Positions 51,684 to 60,969 are shown, numbered from the stretch's first letter. The stretch is 64,000 bases of DNA from RGIG9041 sp045593905 (GCA_045593905.1 JAZNXL010000007.1:1-64000), one strand, 5' to 3'. Notes: generated from the sequence alone by a model not told the origin. Made by a program: numbers and translations.

Positions 51684-51878
51684 ATGGAATTAGGACTTAT
51701 TTTTAAAATAACTGCAATCGGGCTAATTGTTGCATGTGTAAATATTATTTTAACTAAATCAGCAAAAGAGGAGTACACACTTTTAACAACAATAACCGGA
51801 ATAATTATTGTAATAGCAAGCGTAATAGATGACATAAAAGAGCTGTTTGTTATGCTTGAAAGTTTATTTAATTTATGA
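51684..51878 (+). CDS. spoIIIAC: Stage III sporulation protein AC
   Basis: A 64-residue protein with two membrane segments (IFKITAIGLIVACVNIIL and LLTTITGIIIVIASVIDD). Length and position match SpoIIIAC exactly. It is a membrane part of the SpoIIIA channel complex. It starts 1 base after spoIIIAB and overlaps spoIIIAD by 4. Confidence 0.93.
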   Translation: MELGLIFKITAIGLIVACVNIILTKSAKEEYTLLTTITGIIIVIASVIDDIKELFVMLESLFNL

Positions 51879-52261
51879 TTAAGTACTTAGTTTTTATAGT
51901 ATGCGCTTTGGTGCTTGTAATTGTTCTAAAAAACGCAAAAAGCCCAATAGCAAATATTATAGTTTTACCAATTAGTGTTTGCGTTTTATTGCTATGCTTA
52001 TCTTCGCTTGAACCTACTCTTGAATTTACATATCTTTTAGCAAACGAGTCGGGGTTTAATAACGAGTATTTATCAATAATTTTAAAGTGCATTGGCATAT
52101 GCTTTTTATGTAGTATAACTACAAGGCTGTGTACAGATGCAGGTGAGACTGCTCTATCGCACAGTGCAGAAATTATTTGTAAAATCAATATAATTTCGCT
52201 TACTCTTCCAATTTATATTGATTTATTTAAATGGATAATGAAAATATGGGAAAAGCTATAA
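51875..52261 (+). CDS. spoIIIAD: Stage III sporulation protein AD
   Basis: A 128-residue protein with four hydrophobic segments. FLCSITTRLCTDAGETALSH in the middle-to-C-terminal part is the family signature. It is a membrane component of the SpoIIIA complex. It follows spoIIIAC with ATGA overlap. Confidence 0.95.
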   Translation: MIKYLVFIVCALVLVIVLKNAKSPIANIIVLPISVCVLLLCLSSLEPTLEFTYLLANESGFNNEYLSIILKCIGICFLCSITTRLCTDAGETALSHSAEIICKINIISLTLPIYIDLFKWIMKIWEKL

Positions 52262-53310
52262 AAATTTTAATTACAATTCTTCTAATAATGCTGTTAACCC
52301 CTAATGTATGTGCAAAGCAAGAGGGAATAGACGAGTTTTTAAACATTATCCCTGATGATATTGAAATTAAAAGTGAGCAAAGCCTAATTGAGTTAATTAA
52401 AATTGATAAGTTATTCAGTTATTTAACAGCCTCTTTTAAAAATGTTTTAAAAAGTTGTGCTTCAGTTGTGGTTTCACTATGTATTATTGTTATTTTATTA
52501 AGTGTATTTTCAAATTTTGAAAAAAATAAAGAGCTAAATAAAACAATAGATTCCGCCGCCGTTGTAGTCGCAGCTGCGCTTATTTTTAATGCGGTAATAA
52601 AATGTATAGACGTTTGTTCTGCAAATATTGAAAGCTCAAGTGTGTTTTGTAAATCTTGCATACCGATTGTTTTGTCGCTTTGCGTTGCTTCGGGCAACAC
52701 CTTTTCAGCAGCTGTTTTTTCAACAACAATATCTTTTTTAACATCTATTTCTCAAACAATTTCTCAATATATATTTATTCCTGTAATAATTGTTATGTTT
52801 TGCCTTTCTCTGTTACAAAACACTGATTTTAGTTTTGATTTTTTGGCAATTGCAAATCAACTAAAAAAGTTTATAAAATGGGGGATTGGAATATTCATTT
52901 CAATATTTTCAATCTCGGTTTCTTTTCAAACCTTTTTATCGGCATCACAAGACTCTTTTGTAAAGCGTTCTATTAAAAGTGCGGTTGGTACTTTTGTACC
53001 CGTTATCGGAAGCTCTTTGTCAGCAGGTCTTGATTCGGTTTTTGCAATTGCCGCTAACACAAAAAACACTATTGCAATATGTGGTGCAATAGTTGTTTTG
53101 TTAATCTTTTTAAATGGTATTATCAATACTTTCGTGTATGGGTTTGGTATATCAGTTGTAAAAATATTTGCATCAACTTTAGGGGTTAAAAACTTTTGTA
53201 AATCATTAGCGGTAGTTGCTGATACATTTTATTTGATGTGTGCTGTTGTTAGTTGTTGTGCAATTATGACTATTGTTTGTTTTTTTGTGGTTTGTATCAA
53301 CATAATATGA
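52246..53310 (+). CDS. spoIIIAE: Stage III sporulation protein AE
   Basis: A polytopic membrane protein of about 354 residues. It begins with a cleavable signal (KAIKILITILLIMLLTPNVCA), then an outer segment (residues 25-70) and about eight membrane segments with CVASGNTFSAAVFSTTISFL and SAVGTFVPVIGSSLSAGLDS as conserved parts. SpoIIIAE is a core membrane channel-complex part. ATG 52246 is preferred because the signal peptide starts there and GGA lies 9 bases upstream; ATG 52231 is the longer alternative. Confidence 0.94.
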   Translation: MGKAIKILITILLIMLLTPNVCAKQEGIDEFLNIIPDDIEIKSEQSLIELIKIDKLFSYLTASFKNVLKSCASVVVSLCIIVILLSVFSNFEKNKELNKTIDSAAVVVAAALIFNAVIKCIDVCSANIESSSVFCKSCIPIVLSLCVASGNTFSAAVFSTTISFLTSISQTISQYIFIPVIIVMFCLSLLQNTDFSFDFLAIANQLKKFIKWGIGIFISIFSISVSFQTFLSASQDSFVKRSIKSAVGTFVPVIGSSLSAGLDSVFAIAANTKNTIAICGAIVVLLIFLNGIINTFVYGFGISVVKIFASTLGVKNFCKSLAVVADTFYLMCAVVSCCAIMTIVCFFVVCINII

Positions 53311-53726
53311 AGATTTTTTTAGTTCTAATTACATTAGCTTTGCTTTCGTCACAAGTTTTAAGACTTGTGCCTGAAAGTAAGTATATATTTTTAATTAAGC
53401 CGGCCTTGGTTTGTGCAATATTGTTGACTGTTTTTTCTGTTGGTATTAATTTTGATTTAAAAAATAGAATTGATTTAAGTGACGCGAATAATAATCAAAA
53501 CGAGGTTTGGGATAACGCAGTTGATAGCACTGAAGAAATATTTAAACAACAAATTTTGAATTTATGCAAAAACAATGGCCTTACCATTGAAAAAATTACA
53601 GTAGACTTAAAAACCGATTATAAAAGTTTTGATATTCAAAGAATATTAGTTGAGGGCCCTGATAAATCTGCAGCTAAATCACTGATAATTTCAACCTATA
53701 GACTTAACGAAGATTTGGTGAAATAA
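53307..53726 (+). CDS. spoIIIAF: Stage III sporulation protein AF
   Basis: A 139-residue protein with two N-terminal membrane segments (MKIFLVLITLALLSSQVL and KYIFLIKPALVCAILLTVFS) and a soluble domain with LCKNNGLTIEKITVDL. The layout is that of SpoIIIAF, a ring-forming component. ATG 53307 overlaps the spoIIIAE stop (ATGA). Confidence 0.9.
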   Translation: MKIFLVLITLALLSSQVLRLVPESKYIFLIKPALVCAILLTVFSVGINFDLKNRIDLSDANNNQNEVWDNAVDSTEEIFKQQILNLCKNNGLTIEKITVDLKTDYKSFDIQRILVEGPDKSAAKSLIISTYRLNEDLVK

Positions 53727-54202
53727 TGATAAATATTAGTAAAATATCAATTAACAAAAATTATATACCGTTTATTTTGCTCGGGCTTGGAATAATATTA
53801 ATTTTACTTTCATATATATTTCCAAAAAGTACCAATAAAACAGACACTGTATTTAACGAAGATATTTTTATTGAGTCTACACAACAAAGAGTTGAGCTAA
53901 TCGTATCACAAATTGCGGGCGTAGGTGATTGCAGTGTTGCAGTTAATATTAACTCTACAATTGAGTCGGTTTATGTTAAAGAAAGCAAAAGTGAAAACCA
54001 AAATAGCGTATTAACAACCAAAGACAGTAGCGGTAACGAGAACGCGGTTGTTACAAAAAAGGTAATGCCTCAAATTAGCGGTGTTACAGTAGTGTGTTCG
54101 GGCGGTAATAACAAAAATGTAAAAAATGCGGTTATATCTGCCGTCAGTACGCTTCTTGATATTGGCACAAACAAGGTGTGCGTAATTGCAAAAGCAAATT
54201 AA
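53726..54202 (+). CDS. spoIIIAG: Stage III sporulation protein AG
   Basis: A 158-residue protein with one N-terminal membrane segment (IPFILLGLGIILILLSYIF) and an outer ring-building-motif domain with QIAGVGDCSVAVNINST and ISGVTVVCSGGNNKNVKNAV. SpoIIIAG forms the large ring in the intermembrane space of the sporangium. It overlaps the spoIIIAF stop by one base. Confidence 0.94.
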   Translation: MINISKISINKNYIPFILLGLGIILILLSYIFPKSTNKTDTVFNEDIFIESTQQRVELIVSQIAGVGDCSVAVNINSTIESVYVKESKSENQNSVLTTKDSSGNENAVVTKKVMPQISGVTVVCSGGNNKNVKNAVISAVSTLLDIGTNKVCVIAKAN

Positions 54203-54222
54203 ATAGATTTAAGGAGAAAGTC

Positions 54223-54786
54223 ATGAAAGTAAATAAAAAACAGTTAGTTATGTTAGCGTTATCACTTGTTGTTTGCGTTGCGGTTTATCTTAACTGGAAA
54301 TTCTTACAAAGCGATACAATTCAAAAAGTAACACCGACCGATAGCGAAGTAATACAAACCGATGAAAATCAAAACCAAGACGAACAGCAAAAAACATTGG
54401 GTGAAGCGCAATACGTATCTTCAACCGCAACCGATGCTGACGAGTATTTTACAAGTTCGCGACTTAACAGACAACAGTCAAAAGACAAGGCGATTGAGCT
54501 GTTAGAAACTGTTGTAAACAACGAGTCATCAAGTGCCGCTTCTATTGAAAAAGCAAATGCCGAAATATCAGATATTGCAGCTAAAACTGAAATTGAGGGT
54601 ACCGTTGAAAACTTAATAAAAGCAAAAGGTTTTGAAGATTGTGTTGTATTCATTGGTGCCGATATTGCTAATGTTGTTGTTAAGTCAGATGGTCTTACTG
54701 CTCAACAAGCGGCGCAAATTAGCGAAATTGTTATGTCACAGACTAAGTTTACTTCAGCAAATGTAAAAATTGTTGAAGTAAAATAA
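54223..54786 (+). CDS. spoIIIAH: Stage III sporulation protein AH
   Basis: A 187-residue protein with an N-terminal membrane anchor (KKQLVMLALSLVVCVAVYLN), an acidic Gln-rich linker and a C-terminal domain with LIKAKGFEDCVVFIGADIAN, the ring-building fold that binds SpoIIQ. ATG 54223 follows AAGGAGA by 8 bases. It closes the spoIIIA operon. Confidence 0.95.
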   Translation: MKVNKKQLVMLALSLVVCVAVYLNWKFLQSDTIQKVTPTDSEVIQTDENQNQDEQQKTLGEAQYVSSTATDADEYFTSSRLNRQQSKDKAIELLETVVNNESSSAASIEKANAEISDIAAKTEIEGTVENLIKAKGFEDCVVFIGADIANVVVKSDGLTAQQAAQISEIVMSQTKFTSANVKIVEVK

Positions 54787-54857
54787 AAAAAACTATTTAT
54801 TTTTTATAATTTTATGATATAATATCATTGATACATATTAAAAGGAGATTGATACGT

Positions 54858-55229
54858 ATGTCAGTTAATGATGTTTCTAATATCCAAATTTCAAATGAGG
54901 TTATATCAACTATTGCAAGTGTTGCAGCTCTTGAGGTTGACGGTGTACACTCACTTTCTTCTTCAATTTCTGATAACATTAAAGATTTTATTTCTAAAAA
55001 AACCGCAGTTAAAGGTATAAGCGTTGAGCTTAACGAAAATAATGACGTTACCGTAACTGTCAGCTTTATTGTTAAATACAACTATAAAATTCAAGACGTT
55101 GCTCTGAACGTTCAAAATCAGGTTATTCGCGCAGTAGCAGATATGACTAATTACAATGTTGCTGCTGTAAACGTAAACGTTGTCGGCGTTAACATTCCTA
55201 AACCTGAAACCACTGAAACAGCTAAATAA
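54858..55229 (+). CDS. Asp23/Gls24 family envelope stress protein
   Basis: A 123-residue protein with the Asp23 fold: IQISNEVISTIASVAALEVDG, then VNDKTI-like strands (VSFIVKYNYKIQDVALNVQN) and VAAVNVNVVGVNIPK. Such proteins associate with the membrane and appear in envelope maintenance. The place right after spoIIIAH is common in Clostridia. AAAGGAG precedes ATG by 10 bases. A TATAAT at 54818-54823 could give it its own promoter, but the -35 is poor. Confidence 0.93.
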   Translation: MSVNDVSNIQISNEVISTIASVAALEVDGVHSLSSSISDNIKDFISKKTAVKGISVELNENNDVTVTVSFIVKYNYKIQDVALNVQNQVIRAVADMTNYNVAAVNVNVVGVNIPKPETTETAK

Positions 55230-55230
55230 A

Positions 55231-55259
55231 ATAACCGCCTAAAAGGCGGTTATTTTTTT
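55231..55259 (+). terminator. Terminator after the Asp23 gene
   Basis: ATAACCGCCT AAA AGGCGGTTAT followed by TTTTTT. Confidence 0.9.
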
Positions 55260-55283
55260 GTTCAATTATGAATATGTTTTTAT

Positions 55284-56063
55284 ATGGTTAACATATTTAA
55301 ACATTTTTATTATGGAATATTAATAGGCGTTTCAGTAATTACACCCGGACTTAGTGGCGGTACAACCGCATTAATTTTGGGTGTGTACAAAGATATTATG
55401 GAAAACGCATCATTGTTAAATAAAAAGCCAATTAAGAGTATTTGTTATTTGCTTCCTTTTTTAACTGGCGCGGTGTTAGGCTTGCTAATTTGCTTAAAAC
55501 CAATTAAGTATATTATAGAAAATTACGAGCTATTATTAAATTATTTTGTACTGGGAATTATTTTAGGAAGCACACCTGTGTTTTTACCAAAATCAAAAAA
55601 GTTTCAACTAAAAAACATTCTTTTAATTCTTGTTGGTGCTGTGCCTGTTGTAGCGCAATTATATTTTAATTCAAGCATTAATTATTCAAATATACTTTAT
55701 GATGCTTTTGTTGCGTTTTTAAGTGCAGTGGCTTTAATTTTGCCCGGAATAAGCCTTACTAACATTTTAATTTGCTTTGGTAAATATGAATTGGTAATAA
55801 ATTCTTTAACAAGCTGTTGCTATAAAGAAATAGTTATGTTTTTAATACTGTTGGTTATTGAAACAGTTGCTTGTGTCAAAATTATTAATTATTTTTATAA
55901 AAAGAAAACCGAGAGCATTAATATAATGCTACTCGGTATGGTGTTGGCCTCGGCAATATCGCTAGTTAAAATTATTCCGTGCGGAATTGAAATAATATAT
56001 TGCGGCTTGTTACTTATTTGCGGCTTTTGTGTTAGTTTTATTTTTAGTAGACTTAAAGTATGA
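55284..56063 (+). CDS. DUF368 membrane protein (polyprenyl-phosphate transporter family)
   Basis: A 259-residue protein with eight or so membrane segments. The N-terminal GVSVITPGLSGGTTALILGVYKD and the second repeat SAVALILPGISLTNILICFGKY are the paired PGxSGGT-like motifs of DUF368. Members have been linked to undecaprenyl-phosphate recycling across the membrane, which would serve cell-wall and spore-cortex synthesis. No RBS is visible before ATG 55284. The last 54 bases overlap the end of nth on the other strand. Confidence 0.9.
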   Translation: MVNIFKHFYYGILIGVSVITPGLSGGTTALILGVYKDIMENASLLNKKPIKSICYLLPFLTGAVLGLLICLKPIKYIIENYELLLNYFVLGIILGSTPVFLPKSKKFQLKNILLILVGAVPVVAQLYFNSSINYSNILYDAFVAFLSAVALILPGISLTNILICFGKYELVINSLTSCCYKEIVMFLILLVIETVACVKIINYFYKKKTESINIMLLGMVLASAISLVKIIPCGIEIIYCGLLLICGFCVSFIFSRLKV

Positions 56064-56678
56064 ACAAACTGAATTTAGTGTACACTCTGAGCACAATGGC
56101 GAGCGAGCAGAACAAACTGCTCTTCCATGATGAACAAGATTATGACAAAGCTTTGTTTGATGCTCGGCAGGAATGACTTTTTTAAGAGCTATTTCAACTT
56201 TGTGTGGGTCGGTAGTATCCTTAACAAGCCCAAGTCTGTTTGATAGCCTTATACAATGTGTATCGGCAATAATTGCAGGTTTATTGTAAATATCACCGCA
56301 TATAAGATTGGCCGTTTTTCTACCAATTCCCGAAAGTTTAGTAAGGTCATCAATATTATCGGGTACCTCACCGTTAAAGTCGTTTATAATTTGATTTGAC
56401 ATTTCAATTATGCTTTGCGCCTTTGCGCGATAAAAGCCGCAAGAGTGAATAATTTTGCAAACATCTTCAAAATTCGCATTGGCAAAATCTTGTAAAGTTT
56501 TATATTTTTCAAAAAGGGCAGGGGTAACTAAATTAACGCGCTCATCAGTGCACTGCGCCGAAAGTCTTGTTGCGATAAGCAACTCATACGGTTTTGAAAA
56601 ATTAAGCGAGCATTTAGCGTAAGGGTATAACCTGTTTAACTCTTCAATTATATACGTTACTTTTTCTTTTTTAGTCAT
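56010..56678 (-). CDS. nth: Endonuclease III
   Basis: A 222-residue DNA glycosylase/AP lyase. The HhH motif LSGIGRKTANLI supplies the catalytic Lys, and VDTHC-like ADTHCIRLSNRLGL the catalytic Asp. The C-terminal Cys cluster CSARSPLCSECTLNSVC (C-x6-C-x2-C-x5-C) binds a [4Fe-4S] centre. It removes oxidised pyrimidines. It overlaps rarA by 8 bases on the same strand and the convergent DUF368 gene by 54 bases. A basic Lys/Asn/Thr-rich tail follows the cluster. Confidence 0.95.
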   Translation of the reverse strand: MTKKEKVTYIIEELNRLYPYAKCSLNFSKPYELLIATRLSAQCTDERVNLVTPALFEKYKTLQDFANANFEDVCKIIHSCGFYRAKAQSIIEMSNQIINDFNGEVPDNIDDLTKLSGIGRKTANLICGDIYNKPAIIADTHCIRLSNRLGLVKDTTDPHKVEIALKKVIPAEHQTKLCHNLVHHGRAVCSARSPLCSECTLNSVCSYFKSTKNKTNTKAANK

Positions 56679-57927
56679 TTTTTATTTTATTCCAATATTC
56701 AAAGGTTGTTTTTTCAAATTTATTGTCGCCGTATTCATAGTATACGGCGTTTTTTAAATCATCAGGCAGGTATTGTTGTTTTACATAGTGATTTTTATAG
56801 CTGTGAGGATATTTGTATCCGTCTCCGTGGCCTAATTTTTGTGCACCGCTGTAATGAGCATCTTTTAAATTTGTAGGTACATTGGCGCCAAGACCTGCTC
56901 TGACGTCGTTAAGTGCTGCGTCAATGGCACAAATTGCACTGTTTGATTTTGGTGCTGTTGCAAGTAAAATTACAGCTTCGGCAAGAGGAATACGGGCCTC
57001 GGGAAAACCGAGTGCCATAGCAGCATCAACACATGATTTAACAATAGATATTGCATTAGGATATGCAAGACCTATATCTTCACACGCAATAACCATAAGC
57101 CTTCGACAAATAGAAGGCAGGTCGCCCGATTCAACTAATTTTGCTAAATAATGAAGTGCGGCGTTTTCATCAGAACCTCTTATAGATTTTTGAAAAGCCG
57201 AAACTGTATCATAATGCTGGTCGCCGTCTCGGTCGTAACGCATTGAGCTTTTTTGCGAGCATTGTTTTACTATATCAACAGTTATTACTTCGTCGCTGTC
57301 TTGCATATATGCCGATAACATTTCTATACAGTTAAGTGCTTTTCTAACATCGCCGCCGCAGTTGTTGCAAACAAGTTGCAAAGCATCGTCTTCGAATTTC
57401 AAGGTGATATTTTCGTGAGTCTTAAGATGTTCAATTGCTCGAAGCACCGCGATTTTAATTTCATCGGGGCTAACAGGCTTAAACTCAAAAACCGTACAAC
57501 GAGATAAAATAGCGTTGTATATGTAAAAATATGGGTTTTCAGTGGTAGATGCAATAAGGGTAATTTTACCGTTTTCGATAAATTCAAGAAGTGATTGCTG
57601 TTGACGTTTATTAAAGTATTGAATCTCATCGAGGTACAGTAATATACCGTTTGGAGCGGTAAACATATTACAATCGTTGATAATATCTTTAATATCTTGA
57701 ATTGACGCAGTTGTCGCATTTAATTTATACAACTTTCTCTCACTTTGTGCAGCAATAATGTTAGCAAGAGTTGTCTTTCCACAACCACTTGGGCCGTAAA
57801 ATATCATATTTGTTATTTTTTTATTTACAATAGACCTGTAAAGTACACTATCTTTACACAATAAATGCCTTTGTCCAACCATGTTATCAAGTGAGGTTGG
57901 TCTTAAAATATCTGAAAGTGGATTCAT
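56671..57927 (-). CDS. rarA: Replication-associated recombination protein A (MgsA/RarA ATPase)
   Basis: A 418-residue AAA+ ATPase. LDNMVGQRHLLCKDSVLYR opens it, Walker A is GPSGCGKTTLANII, Walker B LLYLDEIQYFNKRQQ, and sensor 1 STTENPYF. The C-terminal tetramerisation domain has ARIPLAEAVILLATAPKSN and AGLGANVPTNLKDAHYSGA. RarA acts at stalled forks. It forms an operon with nth, consistent with repair. Confidence 0.96.
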   Translation of the reverse strand: MNPLSDILRPTSLDNMVGQRHLLCKDSVLYRSIVNKKITNMIFYGPSGCGKTTLANIIAAQSERKLYKLNATTASIQDIKDIINDCNMFTAPNGILLYLDEIQYFNKRQQQSLLEFIENGKITLIASTTENPYFYIYNAILSRCTVFEFKPVSPDEIKIAVLRAIEHLKTHENITLKFEDDALQLVCNNCGGDVRKALNCIEMLSAYMQDSDEVITVDIVKQCSQKSSMRYDRDGDQHYDTVSAFQKSIRGSDENAALHYLAKLVESGDLPSICRRLMVIACEDIGLAYPNAISIVKSCVDAAMALGFPEARIPLAEAVILLATAPKSNSAICAIDAALNDVRAGLGANVPTNLKDAHYSGAQKLGHGDGYKYPHSYKNHYVKQQYLPDDLKNAVYYEYGDNKFEKTTFEYWNKIKND

Positions 57928-57995
57928 TATTTACTCCGTTTTTGTTTTAATTATAACATTTCGCCACACTATTATCAATAATTTATTACATAATA

Positions 57996-58024
57996 TTGAC
58001 ATATTATTAAAAAAATTATAAAAT
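57996..58024 (+). promoter_or_regulatory. Promoter of the transketolase-ychF operon
   Basis: TTGACA (57996-58001) and TAAAAT (58019-58024) are 17 bp apart; TATAAA at 58017 is an alternative -10. The distance to ATG 58055 is 30 bases, with a GGAGG RBS. Confidence 0.75.
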
Positions 58025-58054
58025 GTTAGTTAATAAAATACGGAGGAATATAGC

Positions 58055-58882
58055 ATGAATCAACAACAAAAAACAGAGTTGCAAAAAATTGCAAACAAAG
58101 TCCGTGTCGATATTATTGAAGAGGTACATAGCGCTAAATCGGGTCACCCCGGCGGTTCTCTCTCAATAGCTGACATACTTACATATCTTTATTTTAGTGA
58201 AATGAATATTGACCCAAAAAATCCTGATATGGCTGATAGAGATAGATTTGTTTTATCAAAAGGTCATACTTGCCCTGCATTATATGCAGTTTTGGCTGAA
58301 AGAGGTTACTTTGATGTTGAGGTTTTAAAAACATTCAGAAAACTCGACAGCATTTTACAAGGCCACCCCGATATGAAATATATCCCCGGCGTTGATATGT
58401 CAAGCGGTTCATTAGGCCAGGGCATTTCGGCAGCTTGCGGTATGGCTCTTTCTGCAAAACTCGACAACAAAAACTATAGAGTATATTCTATTCTTGGTGA
58501 CGGCGAAATCGAAGAAGGTCAGGTATGGGAAGCATTTATGTTTGCATCACATTACAAACTCACAAACCTTTGCGCTATCATTGATAGAAACGGTCTTCAA
58601 ATCGACGGCAAAACATCTGATGTAATGTCTTCAGAACCCCTTGAAGAAAAAATGGCTGCGTTTGGCTTTAATGTAATCGTAATTGACGCTCACAATTTTG
58701 ACCAAATCGAAGACGCATTTGCAAAAGCAAAAGCTGAAACTACAAAGCCAACAGTAATTATTGCTAACTCAGTTAAGGGTAAAGGCGTTTCATTTATGGA
58801 GAACAATGTTTCGTGGCACGGTAGTGCTCCTAACGACGAGCAATATGCACAAGCACTTAAAGATTTAGGGGAGGAAGCATAA
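58055..58882 (+). CDS. Transketolase, N-terminal subunit
   Basis: A 275-residue protein equal to the thiamine-diphosphate-binding N-terminal third of transketolase. HSAKSGHPGGSLSIADILTY, DRFVLSKGHTCPALYAVLAE, SGSLGQGISAACGMA and the ThDP motif GDGEIEEGQVWEA are intact. It works with the next gene product as a split transketolase in the non-oxidative pentose phosphate pathway, a common arrangement in Clostridia. The next start lies 2 bases after its stop. Confidence 0.95.
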   Translation: MNQQQKTELQKIANKVRVDIIEEVHSAKSGHPGGSLSIADILTYLYFSEMNIDPKNPDMADRDRFVLSKGHTCPALYAVLAERGYFDVEVLKTFRKLDSILQGHPDMKYIPGVDMSSGSLGQGISAACGMALSAKLDNKNYRVYSILGDGEIEEGQVWEAFMFASHYKLTNLCAIIDRNGLQIDGKTSDVMSSEPLEEKMAAFGFNVIVIDAHNFDQIEDAFAKAKAETTKPTVIIANSVKGKGVSFMENNVSWHGSAPNDEQYAQALKDLGEEA

Positions 58883-58884
58883 TT

Positions 58885-59820
58885 ATGATTAAAGAAGCTA
58901 CAAGAGAAAGCTACGGCAAAGCAATTGCTGAATTTGCTGAACAATACGATTTATACGTTCTTGATGCTGACCTTGCGGAAGCTACTAAAACAAGAATTTT
59001 TTCAAAGCAACACCCCGAAAGATTTTTTGATTGCGGTATTGCCGAGGGTAATATGATGAGCGTTGCTGCTGGTCTTGCAACAACCGGTAAAACTGTATTT
59101 GCATCTACATTTGCTATGTTTGCAGCAGGCAGAGCATTTGAACAAATTCGTAACTCAATCGGTTACCCGCACTTAAACGTTAAAATCGGCGCTACACACG
59201 CAGGCCTCAGCGTTGGCGAAGACGGCGCTACTCACCAATGTAATGAGGATATTGCTCTTATGAGAACAATTCCCGGTATGGTGATTTTAAATCCTGCTGA
59301 CCCCGTTGAAGCTCGTCTTGCAGTTAAGGCTGCTTGTGAACACAAAGGCCCGGTTTACTTAAGATTTGGCAGAATGGCTATCGAGCAGTTTTTACCCGAC
59401 GATTATAACTTTGAAATTGGTAAAGGCTATGTTGTTAAAGACGGTAAAGATGTTGCTATTTTTGCAACAGGTCTTATGGTAAGCGAAGCAAACAAAGCAG
59501 CTGCTACTCTTGCTGAGCAGGGTATTGATGCTGCAGTAATTAACATTTCTACCATCAAACCTATCGATAAAGATATTGTTGTTGAATACGCTAAAAAATG
59601 CGGTGCAGTTGTTACAAGTGAAGAACACTCAATAATTGGTGGTCTTGGCTCAGCTGTTGCTGAAGTTGTTTGCGAAAACTGTCCTTGCCCTGTAGTTCGT
59701 CACGGTGTTGAAGATGTATTTGGTAAGAGTGCTCCTGCTCTTCAAGTACTTGAACACTTTGGTGTTAATGCCGATGGCATTGTTGAAAAAGCAAAACAAG
59801 CTCTTTCGCTTAAAAAATAG
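58885..59820 (+). CDS. Transketolase, C-terminal subunit
   Basis: A 311-residue protein with the pyrimidine-binding domain (FDCGIAEGNMMSVAAGLATT with the catalytic Glu, ATHAGLSVGEDGATHQCNED) and the C-terminal domain (VVTSEEHSIIGGLGSAVAEV). It completes the split transketolase. It lies between the N-terminal subunit and ychF. Confidence 0.95.
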   Translation: MIKEATRESYGKAIAEFAEQYDLYVLDADLAEATKTRIFSKQHPERFFDCGIAEGNMMSVAAGLATTGKTVFASTFAMFAAGRAFEQIRNSIGYPHLNVKIGATHAGLSVGEDGATHQCNEDIALMRTIPGMVILNPADPVEARLAVKAACEHKGPVYLRFGRMAIEQFLPDDYNFEIGKGYVVKDGKDVAIFATGLMVSEANKAAATLAEQGIDAAVINISTIKPIDKDIVVEYAKKCGAVVTSEEHSIIGGLGSAVAEVVCENCPCPVVRHGVEDVFGKSAPALQVLEHFGVNADGIVEKAKQALSLKK

Positions 59821-59836
59821 GACTTAAGAGGAAACA

Positions 59837-60931
59837 ATGAAACTTGGTATAGTTGGTTTGCCAAATGTTGGCAAGAGTACACTTTTTAATGCTATTACGA
59901 ATTCTGAAGCACAGTCTGAAAACTATCCCTTTTGTACTATCGAGCCTAACGTAGGCGTTGTTTGCGTACCTGATAAAAGGCTTGATGTTTTAGCTGAACT
60001 TAGCAAATCAAAAAAGATTGTTCCCGCTGTTATTGAATTTGTTGATATTGCAGGTCTTGTTAAAGGTGCATCAAAAGGCGAGGGACTTGGTAACAAGTTT
60101 TTATCAAACATTCGCGAGGTCGATGCTATTGTTCATGTTGTACGTTGTTTTAATAACGACAACATCATTCACGTTGACGGTTCAGTAAATCCTCTTCGTG
60201 ATATTGAAACAATTAACCTTGAACTTATTTTCGCAGACCTTGAAAGTATTGATAAACACATTGACCGTGCTAAAAAGCTTTTAAAAGGTGACAAAAAATA
60301 TCAAACAGACGTTAATTTGTTTGAAAAAATCAAATCTGCTCTCGAAAGCGGAAAATTTGCAAACTCTGTTGAGCTTTCAACCGACGAGCAAGAGATAATG
60401 AAATCTATTCAGCTTTTAACAAACAAGCCTGTTATTTACGCTTGTAACGTTAGTGAGGACGATTTTTCGGGCGGTGTAACAACCAATTCATACGTTGAGG
60501 CTGTTGAACAAAAAGCCAAAGATGAAAACGCAGAGGTTTTAACAATTTGTGCTCAAATTGAGCAAGAAATTAGCGAGCTTGACGACGAAGAGAAAAAAAT
60601 GTTCTTAGCTGATTTAGGCTTTGAAAGCAGTGGTCTTGACAGACTTATTGCTAAATGCTATTCGCTTTTAAATTTAATAAGTTACATTACAACAGGCGAA
60701 ATGGAAACAAAAGCCTGGACAATAACTAAGGGCACCAAAGCTCCCGGTGCTGCAGGTAAAATTCACTCTGATTTTGAACGCGGATTTATCCGTGCTGAAA
60801 TTGTTACCTATGATGATTTAGTTGAGTGTGGTTCGATGGCAGCCGCAAGAGACAAGGGCCTACTACGAAGTGAAGGCAAAGAATATGTAGTTCAAGACGG
60901 CGATGTTGTACTATTTAGATTTAACGTATAA
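59837..60931 (+). CDS. ychF: Redox-regulated ATPase YchF (Obg family)
   Basis: A 364-residue OBG-like ATPase. GLPNVGKSTLFNAIT (P-loop), DIAGLVKGASKGEGLGNKFL (switch II, G3), the TN-type NxxE replacement of NKxD and a TGS domain at the C-terminus (AWTITKGTKAPGAAGKIHSDF, then VVQDGDVVLFRFNV). It prefers ATP and associates with ribosomes. It is the last gene of the transketolase operon. Confidence 0.96.
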   Translation: MKLGIVGLPNVGKSTLFNAITNSEAQSENYPFCTIEPNVGVVCVPDKRLDVLAELSKSKKIVPAVIEFVDIAGLVKGASKGEGLGNKFLSNIREVDAIVHVVRCFNNDNIIHVDGSVNPLRDIETINLELIFADLESIDKHIDRAKKLLKGDKKYQTDVNLFEKIKSALESGKFANSVELSTDEQEIMKSIQLLTNKPVIYACNVSEDDFSGGVTTNSYVEAVEQKAKDENAEVLTICAQIEQEISELDDEEKKMFLADLGFESSGLDRLIAKCYSLLNLISYITTGEMETKAWTITKGTKAPGAAGKIHSDFERGFIRAEIVTYDDLVECGSMAAARDKGLLRSEGKEYVVQDGDVVLFRFNV

Positions 60932-60932
60932 A

Positions 60933-60969
60933 AAAGAGGTCATACATTTGTATGACCTCTTTTATTTTT
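60933..60969 (+). terminator. Terminator after ychF
   Basis: AAAGAGGTCATAC ATTT GTATGACCTCTTT followed by TATTTTTT, a 13-bp stem. Confidence 0.9.
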
